A stretch of 64,000 bases of DNA. Source: Clostridiaceae bacterium Marseille-Q4145. GTDB taxonomy: Bacteria; Bacillota; Clostridia; Lachnospirales; Lachnospiraceae. The position numbers and the translations under genes are program-made. Under the pieces are notes generated by a model. It was not told the DNA's origin. It made no database searches and saw only the letters and a program-made list of their open reading frames with translations. Position 1 is the first letter of the stretch, and every line of letters starts with the position of its first letter. The DNA lies in the NCBI GenBank assembly GCA_018223365.1, contig JAGTTP010000001.1, forward strand, positions 1,182,822-1,246,821. Reading direction: 5' to 3'. Of this stretch, positions 1 through 7,459 are shown one piece after another.

Positions 1-452
1 TGCACCATCTGAATCTGTTCAGCGATCTGAGCCATCTGCATCTGCGTTGCATAATTCGTGACGGCTTGAGAAAGTTCCGGTGATAATTTCACCTTTCCAA
101 GCGTAACTGTCGAAACGATTTTCTTTGTCTCAGGATTTATAAGGTTCGCCATCAGGGAACCGTCTTTCTTTGTCATGAGCTTTAAGGCACCGCTTGCGAT
201 TTTTTCCTTCTGCTCATCTGTTAGAATAACCTGATAGATTTCTTCTGGTATAGCTGCTTTTACAGCAGAAATAAATGACGGTGCAGAATAAAGCGTCCGC
301 TCAATGCGCTTGAATAATCGTTCAGCATTGCCAATCAGCGGTCTCGCAACATCAGGAACATTATCAAAGCATTCAGCGACGTCCGGTAAAATCTCTGCGT
401 TTTCAGCAACCTCATAATCGTCGTTAGATAACACGATATTTGACTCGTCCAT
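1..452 (-). CDS. Unknown protein of the mobile element (3' end outside window)
   Basis: The reading frame is open from an ATG at 452 leftward to the window edge, about 150 codons without a stop. A purine-rich ribosome site (AGAAAGG) lies about 13 bases upstream. The visible part is acidic at its N-terminus (MDESNIVLSNDDYEV) and mostly helical in appearance, with Gln/Met-rich repeats near the window edge. I see no signal peptide, membrane segment or catalytic motif and do not recognise the family. It is the leftmost of a run of minus-strand genes that I read as cargo of the serine-recombinase element, so an accessory or conjugation-related role is possible but unsupported. Confidence 0.6.
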   Translation of the reverse strand, partial: MDESNIVLSNDDYEVAENAEILPDVAECFDNVPDVARPLIGNAERLFKRIERTLYSAPSFISAVKAAIPEEIYQVILTDEQKEKIASGALKLMTKKDGSLMANLINPETKKIVSTVTLGKVKLSPELSQAVTNYATQMQMAQIAEQIQMV

Positions 453-509
453 ATTGACACCCAGCCTTTCTTAGATTTCATAACATGGCTTGTAAATAAC
501 GCGAACCAG

Positions 510-1547
510 TTATGCGCCGATCAAGCTCTGGTCAAAGGCAAACAGAGCCTCGTTGATCTCAAAGACGTTATAGTTCCCATGCTCCACGAAATACTCCACG
601 ATGATGTCAAACTTGTTGGAGTGGGAGAGTGCAAAGCCCGCCTTCATGAGCATATCCTTCATTTCGGAAAGTGGTAGCTCAAGGGCAACGGCAAACGCAA
701 TGACTGTGGGTTTGGAAGGCTTATAGGACTTGTCCGAGCGGATCTTCGAGAAGAGCTTCCGGTCAATGTTCGCCTTCTTGTAGCACTGTGCGTCCGTCAT
801 GCCGCGCTCGTCAATCTTCCGCAGCAGCATCTCCGAAAAGCTCTCATCGATCTGTCCCAGTGCATCGTTAAGAGTTGCTGCCTTTTTGGAGCCAACTGCC
901 ATAGGAGCTGCGAGCTTTTCAATAGCTTCATCGCAAACGGATGACTCGCAGGGCATCGGCTCGTCCATCCGGAAGGCGCTTATTCTGCGCAACCGCTCGG
1001 AACGACTATCGGTATGCTCATCCACATAGCGGTCATCTATGTACGCTGCAATATCGGCAAACAGCTTGCCGCTGATCTGATAGGCATTGCGGTCGAAGAT
1101 GACGATGTACACCGTCATTTCGTTTTCGAGAAGGAAACTGCTGATGGTATCAATCGCAACCTTGAGAGCCTGATCCTTCGGATAGCCGAAAATGCCGGAG
1201 GAAATCAGCGGGAACGCAACCGACTCGCAGCCGTATTCCTTCGCCAGCATGAGCGAAGTCTGATAGCATGAGATCAGCCGTTCGCGCTCACCATGCCGTC
1301 CGTCATACCAGCGCGGACCTACTGCGTGAATGACATATTTGCAGGGCAGCTTATAGCCCTTCGTGATTTTTGCGCTCCCGGTCTTACAGCCGTGGAGCGT
1401 TTCACATTCCGCCAGCAGCTCCGGTCCTGCAGCGCGATGAATACAGCCGTCCACACCGCCGCCACCCAGCAGCGACTCGTTGGCAGCGTTGACGATGGCG
1501 TCCACCTTCATTTTTGTGATGTCATTTCTGACGATTTGAAGCGGCAT
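510..1547 (-). CDS. Macro-domain (ADP-ribose-binding) protein with C-terminal HTH-like domain
   Basis: Residues about 1-165 form a macro domain: NAAN at 20-23, the glycine-rich GGGGVDG loop at 28-34, then HAVGP and FPLISSGIFGYP. Enzymes of this family bind ADP-ribose and often hydrolyse ADP-ribosyl or O-acetyl-ADP-ribose links; the Asn and Asp expected for hydrolysis are present. After a linker, the last ~110 residues resemble an XRE-like helical DNA-binding fold (DRKLFSKIRSDK, then AFAVALELPLSEMKDML). This macro-plus-HTH architecture recurs in Clostridia as far as I recall. I chose ATG 1547 because GGGAGGG sits seven bases upstream; a TTG two codons earlier is too close to it. Function in ADP-ribose signalling or stress response is inferred. 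Confidence 0.8.
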   Translation of the reverse strand: MPLQIVRNDITKMKVDAIVNAANESLLGGGGVDGCIHRAAGPELLAECETLHGCKTGSAKITKGYKLPCKYVIHAVGPRWYDGRHGERERLISCYQTSLMLAKEYGCESVAFPLISSGIFGYPKDQALKVAIDTISSFLLENEMTVYIVIFDRNAYQISGKLFADIAAYIDDRYVDEHTDSRSERLRRISAFRMDEPMPCESSVCDEAIEKLAAPMAVGSKKAATLNDALGQIDESFSEMLLRKIDERGMTDAQCYKKANIDRKLFSKIRSDKSYKPSKPTVIAFAVALELPLSEMKDMLMKAGFALSHSNKFDIIVEYFVEHGNYNVFEINEALFAFDQSLIGA

Positions 1548-1567
1548 GATCAAGCCCTCCCATTCGG

Positions 1568-2089
1568 TTACTTCGCGCCGGTCAGCAGCTTGTCCAGCGG
1601 GATTCTTTCCGGGTATTTTCCCTCGGTCAGAATGTCATATAAATACCTGTTATCCAGAATCATATCATCCCGGATAAGCTGCCAGTTTGCCTTTTTCCTG
1701 AAAAACACCTTGAAGATCAGAAAGTTCATGATCGCCCCAATTACCGGCGTTGTCATACCGAAAGCCTCGGTGTGAGAGAAATGGCATCCTGTTTCAGTTC
1801 TTTTTCCTTCAAAGGTGATGAACGCCGTCTTTTTGTCGCTCTGGAATACAATGCGGAAGTGGTTCTCATCCTGTTCGCATTTCGTAATCGTGCCTGTCAC
1901 ATCGTAGTCCAGCCCCATAACAATCTCGCGGAAGCGGACCTTGCTTCCCGCATGATAGTTCCCGTTATAGAGATTGCATTCGATGTGGTAGGGACTCCAT
2001 TTCACAAACTCTTCCTCAAAGTTAGCGGTCCATGCCTCCATTTTCTCATAGGAAGCCGGAATCTCTATCTGCTCGATAAGTACAACCAT
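1568..2089 (-). CDS. SRPBCC (START-like) ligand-binding family protein
   Basis: This 173-residue protein has the length and pattern of small SRPBCC/polyketide-cyclase-like proteins. It starts with a beta strand (VVLIEQIEIPASYEKMEAW), has repeated strand-forming stretches with a WSPYH motif and an FREIVMGLDYDVTG strand, and ends in a long basic helix. These proteins fold round a hydrophobic pocket and bind lipids or other small molecules; the ligand here is unknown. No signal peptide is seen; the hydrophobic MNFLIFKVFF stretch probably belongs to the C-terminal helix. It lies 20 bases before the macro-domain gene in the same direction, so the two are probably co-transcribed. The ribosome site is weak. 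Confidence 0.6.
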   Translation of the reverse strand: MVVLIEQIEIPASYEKMEAWTANFEEEFVKWSPYHIECNLYNGNYHAGSKVRFREIVMGLDYDVTGTITKCEQDENHFRIVFQSDKKTAFITFEGKRTETGCHFSHTEAFGMTTPVIGAIMNFLIFKVFFRKKANWQLIRDDMILDNRYLYDILTEGKYPERIPLDKLLTGAK

Positions 2090-2114
2090 TTTTCTATTTC
2101 TGCTGTCAAAGCCG

Positions 2115-2618
2115 TCATCCCAAAATGATTTTTCTAAGTCTTTCTAAATCGTCCTCATCCGGATGGGAAAGCGCACGGTCAAAGTTTTCAATCAACGCAT
2201 CAATATTTGCCGGATGCTCCGGCTGTGCCTTCATTTTCATATAGCGATCCCGTACAGACTGCGGCATTTTACCCTGACACATATATTCTCCGATCACAGT
2301 ATTGCTTGGGTCAACAGACTGCTTAACGTGATCGAGGATCTTCTGAAAATATGCCGCACTGCCACCGAAGCCCGCCGTTCCGAAAAGGAAAACCTTTTTG
2401 CCTCTCAGCTTTGACAGCAGTTCCAAGGTAGCATTATCCGCGTTGCCTTTATCCGTCCAGAATCCAATATAGAGTATTTCAGAGTGCAGTTCTTGCGTTT
2501 CAGGCACACCGTAATAATCACAGTTTTCTGCCGGAAGCACTGCGCGAATTGTCTCGGCAAGTTTTTTCGTGTTACCGGTCAAGCTGCTGAATATGATCGA
2601 ATATCTTCCCTTATCCAT
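2115..2618 (-). CDS. Flavodoxin family protein
   Basis: The protein (167 residues) opens with an FMN phosphate-binding loop, FSSLTGNTKKLAETI, and has the later flavodoxin loops YIGFWTDKGNAD and FLFGTAGFGGS, which contact the isoalloxazine ring. It should be a cytosolic one-electron or hydride-transfer partner. The start at 2618 is set by an AGGAGG eight bases upstream; an upstream extension in the same frame lies inside the neighbouring small membrane gene and is not coding. The short C-terminal MCQGKMPQSVRDRY region reminds me of the BilS-type flavodoxins of gut Clostridia that serve a bilirubin reductase, but no BilR-like gene is visible here, so that is only a suggestion. Confidence 0.85.
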   Translation of the reverse strand: MDKGRYSIIFSSLTGNTKKLAETIRAVLPAENCDYYGVPETQELHSEILYIGFWTDKGNADNATLELLSKLRGKKVFLFGTAGFGGSAAYFQKILDHVKQSVDPSNTVIGEYMCQGKMPQSVRDRYMKMKAQPEHPANIDALIENFDRALSHPDEDDLERLRKIILG

Positions 2619-2638
2619 AGCAAAAGCCTCCTGTCTTA

Positions 2639-2848
2639 TCAAAGCGGCATCGGTGTCCGGGCGATTAGAATGACCGCCAGAATCGCGCCCACAAATGCAG
2701 CAGCCCCTATGACTGCCAATACCTTTTTGCCGAGTTTCTTCTTCGCTGCTTTGCAGATCAGCGCGGCGCAAGCCACGCAGACAGCCGCAGCCAAAAGTGC
2801 AATGCCCAGCGTTTCCCATAGCCAAGATAGTTCATATAGGATTTTCAT
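2639..2848 (-). CDS. Small two-helix membrane protein
   Basis: A 69-residue protein with two predicted membrane segments: residues ~14-33 (ALLAAAVCVACAALICKA) and ~43-63 (VLAVIGAAAFVGAILAVILI), joined by a basic loop AAKKKLGKK. The basic loop suggests both ends face outward. An AGGAGATG ribosome site precedes the ATG. It ends 20 bases before the flavodoxin gene, so the two are likely co-expressed and the protein could anchor or serve a redox partner at the membrane. I do not recognise a named family. Confidence 0.6.
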   Translation of the reverse strand: MKILYELSWLWETLGIALLAAAVCVACAALICKAAKKKLGKKVLAVIGAAAFVGAILAVILIARTPMPL

Positions 2849-2888
2849 GCGATCATCATCTCCTGTTCGTTAAACTTGAATTATCAAA

Positions 2889-3491
2889 TTAGTCTTTGCA
2901 AATAACCTTTGAACCTTCACCATCAATTACAATTCCCTGACGGTTGTTAATTGGGCATAGATTCAAATCCGAAAATTCAGTCATTATTTTCTCGGTAACT
3001 TTCTTAAATGGTGCTGTAAGATAATGCGGAAGAACATAGAAATCAATCAAATCAAGCCCTGCATCATCTTCTTGTGAGTAGTCCTCCGGCTTTTCATCCA
3101 TTTGTTCAATATATTGGATGGTTGGAGCGCATATAATCGCACCTGCCGATTCACCGATCATCAGTTTTCCCTTTGCCAATTCCTTCTTCAATAGCTCATC
3201 CGTTCCCGTTTTACGGAGCTGGTCCATAAGGAAGAAAGAATTTCCACCAGTAAAATATATCACATCCGCATCTTCAAAAACGGACTGTATCGTTAAATAA
3301 GCCTCCGTTGAAATATCAATTTCCGTTACGGCTGCTCCCAGTTTATTGAATAGCTTTCGAGCCGAGCCGACATAACCGGTATAGCCTTCACGCAGCGAAG
3401 CTGTGGGAATAAATGCGACTTTCTTGTTATCAATTTCTTCTTTTATCAAACTTCCTACACTTGAAAAGTGCGAACATAAAAACAGTTTCAT
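2889..3491 (-). CDS. Peptidase S51 (dipeptidase E-like)
   Basis: This 200-residue protein carries the S51 nucleophile elbow GESAGA (nucleophilic serine) after the YFTGGNSFFLMDQLR stretch characteristic of dipeptidase E and cyanophycinase relatives. It starts MKLFLCSHF, as do many Firmicute members, and includes a VLPHY stretch that supplies the family's histidine. Known members cleave Asp-X dipeptides or act as intracellular aminopeptidases. An upstream in-frame extension exists, but the ATG at 3491 with AAGGAGA eight bases before it fits the family start. It lies in the minus-strand cargo run between the two flavodoxins. Confidence 0.85.
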   Translation of the reverse strand: MKLFLCSHFSSVGSLIKEEIDNKKVAFIPTASLREGYTGYVGSARKLFNKLGAAVTEIDISTEAYLTIQSVFEDADVIYFTGGNSFFLMDQLRKTGTDELLKKELAKGKLMIGESAGAIICAPTIQYIEQMDEKPEDYSQEDDAGLDLIDFYVLPHYLTAPFKKVTEKIMTEFSDLNLCPINNRQGIVIDGEGSKVICKD

Positions 3492-3528
3492 CCATATTCT
3501 CCTTAATAAATTCCGATTTGTACTCTTT

Positions 3529-4008
3529 TCAAAGTCCAAGTCCATCAACCCATGCCGCAAGCTCCTGATGCCCGACGCTGCCCTTGAAGACCTTGCCTTC
3601 CAGCAGCTTTGCGCCTTTGCAGCTCGGCGCAAGGCGTTCGTTCGTCTTGCCAATGTTGCTTCCGCCGGAGGTCGCAAACGGGATGATCGTCTTGCCGGTC
3701 AGATCATAGCTCTCAAGGAACGTATTGATAATTGTCGGTGCAACGTACCACCAGATCGGGAAACCAACAAAGATTGTGTCGTAGTCCTTCATGTTGTCCC
3801 GCTTCACTGCAATTTCTGGACGAGAAGCAGGATCGTTCATCTCAATCGTGCTGCGGGCTTTCTTGTCCATCCAGTTCAGATCAGCTTTCGTATAAGGAAC
3901 CTTCGGCTCTATCTCGAAAATGTCCGCGCCGATTGCCTCTGCCAGCGTCTCGGCAACCTTTGCGGTCACACCGGATGCAGAAAAATATGCTACAAGTTTA
4001 TTACTCAT
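3529..4008 (-). CDS. Flavodoxin
   Basis: A 159-residue flavodoxin with the phosphate loop FSASGVTAKVAETLAE near residue 10, the GFPIWWYVAP loop near residue 80 that stacks on FMN, and the SGGSNIG loop near residue 110. It is distinct in sequence from the other flavodoxin of the cluster. The ATG at 4008 overlaps the stop of the preceding gene by eight bases, suggesting translational coupling. Family members of this type act as soluble electron carriers or NAD(P)H-linked quinone/flavin reductases; the partner cannot be told. Confidence 0.85.
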   Translation of the reverse strand: MSNKLVAYFSASGVTAKVAETLAEAIGADIFEIEPKVPYTKADLNWMDKKARSTIEMNDPASRPEIAVKRDNMKDYDTIFVGFPIWWYVAPTIINTFLESYDLTGKTIIPFATSGGSNIGKTNERLAPSCKGAKLLEGKVFKGSVGHQELAAWVDGLGL

Positions 4009-4732
4009 TGTGTTCTTCCTCATCAATCTTTTCATTTCCTTCATTCAGCATGAAGTATAGCAGAGCTTCCAGCAATGTTGCCATATAATGAAGCGACCAG
4101 TTTTCTTCCGGCTCTTTTGTCATCTTATCAAGCACGGCTCGAAAAGCCGTGGTACGGTCAATCCTTGTTTCCTCATCAATGCGGTCAAGTATGCCCTTCA
4201 TTTTCAGGGCGAGTTCTTTTTCTTCGTCAGAAAGCTCCGGTATGCCAAGTAACTCAGATAGTTTCTTGTCCTGCATAATAGCATCGTATTCGATGTATGA
4301 CTTGTGTTCGGCTGACATCAATTCTTCAAAGTAGTTGATAAAAATATGAACGCGAATGCCACCCTCTTCCTCCGGGGAGAAGCAGACGGTTTGCGACTTT
4401 TCTGCAATTTCTTTCAAAAATGCAAGGTCTTCTGAGTCATCGAACTCCGCAAACGGAAGAAACATATTGATTTCCGCGTGCCAACGATGATAGTCCACGA
4501 TTCCCTTGATATACCCGCGGTGTTGCTTGACAAACGCATCACAGCGTTCCAGAAGATACTCGTAGTTCTTCTTGTCCTCCGGTACAATGATCTTTGGTAT
4601 CTTGTCCATTGCTTCGGAGTACGCTTTCAGCATACCACCATTAACCGCGCGATCAAACACCTCATCGCACCATTTATCGTATTCGGCAGACTCGGTTTCC
4701 CGGTAATCCTTCTCAAAGATAATATCGTCCAT
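4001..4732 (-). CDS. Hypothetical acidic helical protein
   Basis: The 243-residue product is strongly acidic and helical, with no membrane segment, cysteine cluster or catalytic motif that I recognise. It begins MDDIIFEKDYRETES and ends in a Glu-rich tail (EGNEKIDEEEHNE). Its frame is open and well bounded, it sits four bases from the upstream gene and overlaps the downstream flavodoxin, so it is almost certainly translated as part of this operon. I cannot assign a function. Confidence 0.7.
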   Translation of the reverse strand: MDDIIFEKDYRETESAEYDKWCDEVFDRAVNGGMLKAYSEAMDKIPKIIVPEDKKNYEYLLERCDAFVKQHRGYIKGIVDYHRWHAEINMFLPFAEFDDSEDLAFLKEIAEKSQTVCFSPEEEGGIRVHIFINYFEELMSAEHKSYIEYDAIMQDKKLSELLGIPELSDEEKELALKMKGILDRIDEETRIDRTTAFRAVLDKMTKEPEENWSLHYMATLLEALLYFMLNEGNEKIDEEEHNE

Positions 4733-4736
4733 TGCG

Positions 4737-5423
4737 TTACCCCTTTATGATTTTCTCAAGCTGCATTTCGGTCGCGTTAGGCAGACGTGATTGCAGATGT
4801 TTTAGAATGCGCTCTTTGGATTCCTGCGGGTCTCGCTGATATGCAGATGTGATAAGGTCGTACCCGAAAAGTTCTTCCGGCGTCGCATACTCTGCGACAC
4901 CCCAGCCATAAGGTCTTCCGTATCTGTCCTGCATATAGACGAAATCCGCGATGCAGACATAGCTCTGCATTTGCAGCCGCGTGATGCACGTCTCAAAACC
5001 GGTGTTGCCGCCCTTGCGGTAGTTCAGAGCCTCTTTCAGCCGTTTGGAAAGCATCCTGCCTTCACCGGCTATGGCTTCATAAAGCTCCTGGTCCTTGTAG
5101 GACGCCAAGCCGTCATCCCAACGGGCGTCAAAGTCATAGCCGTCACGCCGGAAGTTCGCAAAGTCCGGAATCCACTCCCGACTCACAAATCCAGCCTTCT
5201 TGTTGAAAAGTTTGCCGTAAAGACATTTGCCGCTCCGCGCAGCCGGTCCTTTCCATTCCCACGGACCATCTACATCATCCGCAAACCATAACTCAGGTGG
5301 GCAAAGTTCCTCGATGGAGAAGCCGTGAATCTCGTTCCGAAAGAAGGGCAGAAAGCCGTATTGTTCGACGGCGGCAATCAAACCATCTGCACTATGTAGT
5401 TGTCCGACATATCGCTCTGACAT
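4737..5423 (-). CDS. AlkZ-related protein (putative)
   Basis: This 228-residue protein matches, from memory, the group annotated as AlkZ-related proteins in Firmicutes. The pattern GFLPFFRNEIHGFSIEE, then LWF-DDVDGPWEWKGP, then FVSREWIPDFANFRRDGYDFD is typical, with a helical C-terminal half containing the ETCITRLQMQSY stretch. AlkZ proper is a winged-helix DNA glycosylase; these shorter relatives lack a demonstrated activity. It starts one base inside the stop of the preceding gene (TAATG), so translation is coupled. Family recognition is moderate; the biochemical role is unknown. Confidence 0.6.
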   Translation of the reverse strand: MSERYVGQLHSADGLIAAVEQYGFLPFFRNEIHGFSIEELCPPELWFADDVDGPWEWKGPAARSGKCLYGKLFNKKAGFVSREWIPDFANFRRDGYDFDARWDDGLASYKDQELYEAIAGEGRMLSKRLKEALNYRKGGNTGFETCITRLQMQSYVCIADFVYMQDRYGRPYGWGVAEYATPEELFGYDLITSAYQRDPQESKERILKHLQSRLPNATEMQLEKIIKG

Positions 5424-5728
5424 TACTCTGCCTCTTCAATCACACCATAATCAATTAGGATGTTCTTCTCCGCATACTGCGGGTAAACAATACCCATCAT
5501 CTCATACTGATAACGTCTCACGCGGCGATGCTCCTGAACCGGCTCCGGTGCATACGCAGCGGTTTCACAGTGCGCATATTCCGGCATTTCTGCAAGATCA
5601 TCCCGGACTGCGCGGATGAGCGCGTCTGTAACTTCATCAATGCTGCTGCCAATCTCCACGGCAACCAACTCATGCTTGAGGACTGACTTGTCCAGATCAC
5701 CGGGGGAACGGAACAGTTTGTACTTCAT
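5423..5728 (-). CDS. Small hypothetical protein
   Basis: I place the start at ATG 5728, where GAAAGGA lies eight bases upstream, giving a 101-residue protein beginning MKYKLFRSPGDLDKSVLK and ending IDYGVIEEAE. The frame continues upstream to a TTG at 5950, but that stretch (5729-5946) looks like several overlapping short frames rather than one protein. There is no membrane segment and no recognised domain. The stop overlaps the start of the next gene by one base. Confidence 0.55.
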   Translation of the reverse strand: MKYKLFRSPGDLDKSVLKHELVAVEIGSSIDEVTDALIRAVRDDLAEMPEYAHCETAAYAPEPVQEHRRVRRYQYEMMGIVYPQYAEKNILIDYGVIEEAE

Positions 5729-5946
5729 AATGCACGTCCTTTCTCTGTCTGTCGCGGTTACTTTTCTTGCGAAAGGCTTTTTGCTGCTTCTTGAACTCCA
5801 ACTGTGTAATGAGGCATAAGTAGAGAGCAGTTCAAGCATCATCTGCATACGGTAATTCAGTGCCATTGCAGGATTGTGTAGGTTTCGACATTGGGCATCC
5901 CATATAATGGATATATCAGACAGGAAACCCCTTAAAACCTCTTCCG
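5729..5946 (-). other. Ambiguous stretch, possibly a small or decayed coding frame
   Basis: Between the ImmA-like gene and the small hypothetical gene lie 218 bases with no clear gene. The frame of the downstream gene is open throughout and could start at a TTG overlapping the ImmA stop, but no ribosome site precedes that TTG. Other frames offer a 19-codon frame (MPHYTVGVQEA...) and a basic 34-codon frame (FKKQQKAFRKK...). The switch from a helical stretch to a Ser-rich one near 5800 could mean a frameshifted old gene. Confidence 0.3.
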
Positions 5947-6483
5947 TCAACCTTCCGGTTTGACATTCTTGAGGAAATCTGAACGCGGTACATACGGCAA
6001 GTTAAGTTGCCAGCCCATGCGATTCAGCTCGTTGAGCTTGATCAGCATCAAGTTCACATTCGTCTCCATGATCGAGGAAAGCTGTACCACATCATAGCCT
6101 TGCTTCATCAGCTCCATCAGCTCATCATCGTCGATCCGCAAATGGGCGCTGAACGCATTGGCTTCATATTCCATCTCGTTACGCATATCGAACAGCGTAA
6201 ACTCCTGCAATCCGCTTGCGCCTTTGGCTTGCTCACGGTGCAGGCAGTCGTGACCAATCTCATGTCCGCAGACCATGAGTTTTACAATGTACTCCATATT
6301 GGAGTTCAAAAGAATGTGCCTCTCCTTATGCCGGTAGGTGTACATTCCAAGCAGTTCGTTCAGTCCATCAATGAAATGAACGTAGATACCCAACTCTTTT
6401 GCAATACGCACGGTGTCCCGTGTCCCGCAGCCTCGTACAATATCCGTGGCTTTGCGGTGAATGAGTTCAGGTCGTAGAAGCAA
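5947..6483 (-). CDS. ImmA/IrrE-family metalloprotease
   Basis: The zinc motif HEIGH is at residues 74-78 (GHEIGHDCLH), followed by a downstream acidic stretch (NEMEYEANAFSAHLR) that supplies the third ligand, as in ImmA of ICEBs1. ImmA cleaves its paired XRE repressor when the element is derepressed. The start is a TTG at 6483 with a GGGGGTG ribosome site; the nearby ATG is out of frame. It lies 70 bases downstream of the XRE repressor gene in the same direction, the same order as immR-immA, so it is probably the antirepressor for that protein. Length (178 residues) is usual. Confidence 0.85.
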   Translation of the reverse strand: MLLRPELIHRKATDIVRGCGTRDTVRIAKELGIYVHFIDGLNELLGMYTYRHKERHILLNSNMEYIVKLMVCGHEIGHDCLHREQAKGASGLQEFTLFDMRNEMEYEANAFSAHLRIDDDELMELMKQGYDVVQLSSIMETNVNLMLIKLNELNRMGWQLNLPYVPRSDFLKNVKPEG

Positions 6484-6553
6484 TTTTCATCACCCCCGCT
6501 ATACCGATGGTTATTCCGTAATTATATAACATCAGCAGTCCAATAAACCGCCC

Positions 6554-6976
6554 TCAATCCTCATCGAGATGCAGTTTGTATTTCTTTGGTGTGTATTTTT
6601 CGACGTTTCGGGCTTTGGAATCCCAGTAGATGTCCTGCAACGCTTTCATGACGGCATCTTTGTCCTGCTCAGAAAGTGTTCCGCCAGCAAACAAACCGGA
6701 GATACCATCCACCAAGTCCTGTGCCTGTTTCTTTCCACGCGCACCATATTTCTCTGCTGCCTGAACAACAAAGCCCTCATCTTCTGTCAGAAGATAATTG
6801 ACATCAACGCCGAAGAAATCAGCAATCTTCTTATAGGCTTCCCGTGTACGGGGCAAGGAAGTACCTTTCTCATACAGCGTGATCATTTTGCGTGTAATCC
6901 CCAAGCTGTCTGCGACTTGCTGCTGGGTTAGTTCCTTCTTTACTCGTTCTTCCTTGAACTTCTCAGCAAACGTCAT
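6554..6976 (-). CDS. XRE-family repressor (ImmR-like)
   Basis: Residues ~5-60 are a helix-turn-helix of the Cro/CI/XRE type: FKEERVKKELTQQQVADSLG, then ITRKMITLYEKGTSLPR, then KIADFFGVDVNYLL. The C-terminal ~75 residues are helical and end in a basic/acidic tail. Such proteins repress element excision and transfer genes and are cleaved by a linked ImmA protease. It is divergent from the rightward gene block; the shared intergenic region has a near-consensus promoter and a perfect odd-centred palindrome that could be its operator. Confidence 0.88.
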   Translation of the reverse strand: MTFAEKFKEERVKKELTQQQVADSLGITRKMITLYEKGTSLPRTREAYKKIADFFGVDVNYLLTEDEGFVVQAAEKYGARGKKQAQDLVDGISGLFAGGTLSEQDKDAVMKALQDIYWDSKARNVEKYTPKKYKLHLDED

Positions 6977-7031
6977 GTCTCGTTCACCACTCCTTCACAA
7001 AAAGTTTGCGAAACTGAATTTCCCATTTCTA

Positions 7032-7060
7032 TTGACATGGGTAGTTGAAGTATGTATAAT
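7032..7060 (+). promoter_or_regulatory. Strong sigma-A promoter of the rightward element block
   Basis: TTGACA at 7032-7037, a 17-base spacer, and TATAAT at 7055-7060: a perfect consensus. It points toward the 88-residue protein and second ImmA gene. Its strength suggests tight repression in the integrated state. Confidence 0.9.
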
Positions 7061-7085
7061 AGATATGCGTAATTCAATTACCCAT
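7037..7085. promoter_or_regulatory. Candidate operator of the XRE repressor
   Basis: GTAATTCAATTAC at 7069-7081 is a perfect 6-base inverted repeat round a single C, lying at the expected transcription start. A second pair, ATGGGTA at 7037-7043 and TACCCAT at 7079-7085, flanks the -10 box. The position is right for blocking the rightward promoter. Binding by the XRE protein is inferred. Confidence 0.6.
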
Positions 7086-7192
7086 AGTATATCGCGGATT
7101 ACTCATCAAGTCAAGAGGAACGCGAGAATATGCACAGAAAAGTTACAAATATAAGCTGTTTCACCGTGACAGCTCAATAGCAAGGAGTGAGG

Positions 7193-7459
7193 ATGCAAAA
7201 CATGGAGGCACGATGCAGGAAGGCGTATGTTTGTGTCAATCTGGATGTAGACAAGGAAGGAGCTATCCGTCCGCGTTTCATCCGGTGGGACAATGGTTTG
7301 ATTTTTCAGATCGACCAGATTCTTTACAAATGCCGCGCCACATCCAAGAAGGTTGGTGGTGGCGGCATCCGTTACACAGTCATGATTAAAGGAAAGGAGT
7401 CGTTCCTTTTTCATGAAGGAGACAAGTGGTTTGTCGAAGCAAAGGAGAATGCCCAGTGA
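7193..7459 (+). CDS. Small hypothetical protein of the element switch
   Basis: An 88-residue protein beginning MQNMEARCRKAYVCVNLD and containing RPRFIRWDNGLIFQIDQIL and GGGGIRYTVMIKGKESFLFHE, a beta-rich pattern common to short proteins of Firmicute elements. AAGGAG lies five bases before ATG 7193; a GTG at 7187 is inside the ribosome site and is less likely. Its stop overlaps the start of the next gene (GTGA at 7456-7459), so translation of the protease depends on it. It is the first gene after the consensus promoter. Function unknown. Confidence 0.7.
   Translation: MQNMEARCRKAYVCVNLDVDKEGAIRPRFIRWDNGLIFQIDQILYKCRATSKKVGGGGIRYTVMIKGKESFLFHEGDKWFVEAKENAQ

Noticed and set aside
2115..2825. 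A 236-residue protein reading through the flavodoxin frame from 2825
   Set aside because: The first 69 codons overlap the small membrane-protein gene and look non-biological; a strong ribosome site places the start at 2618.
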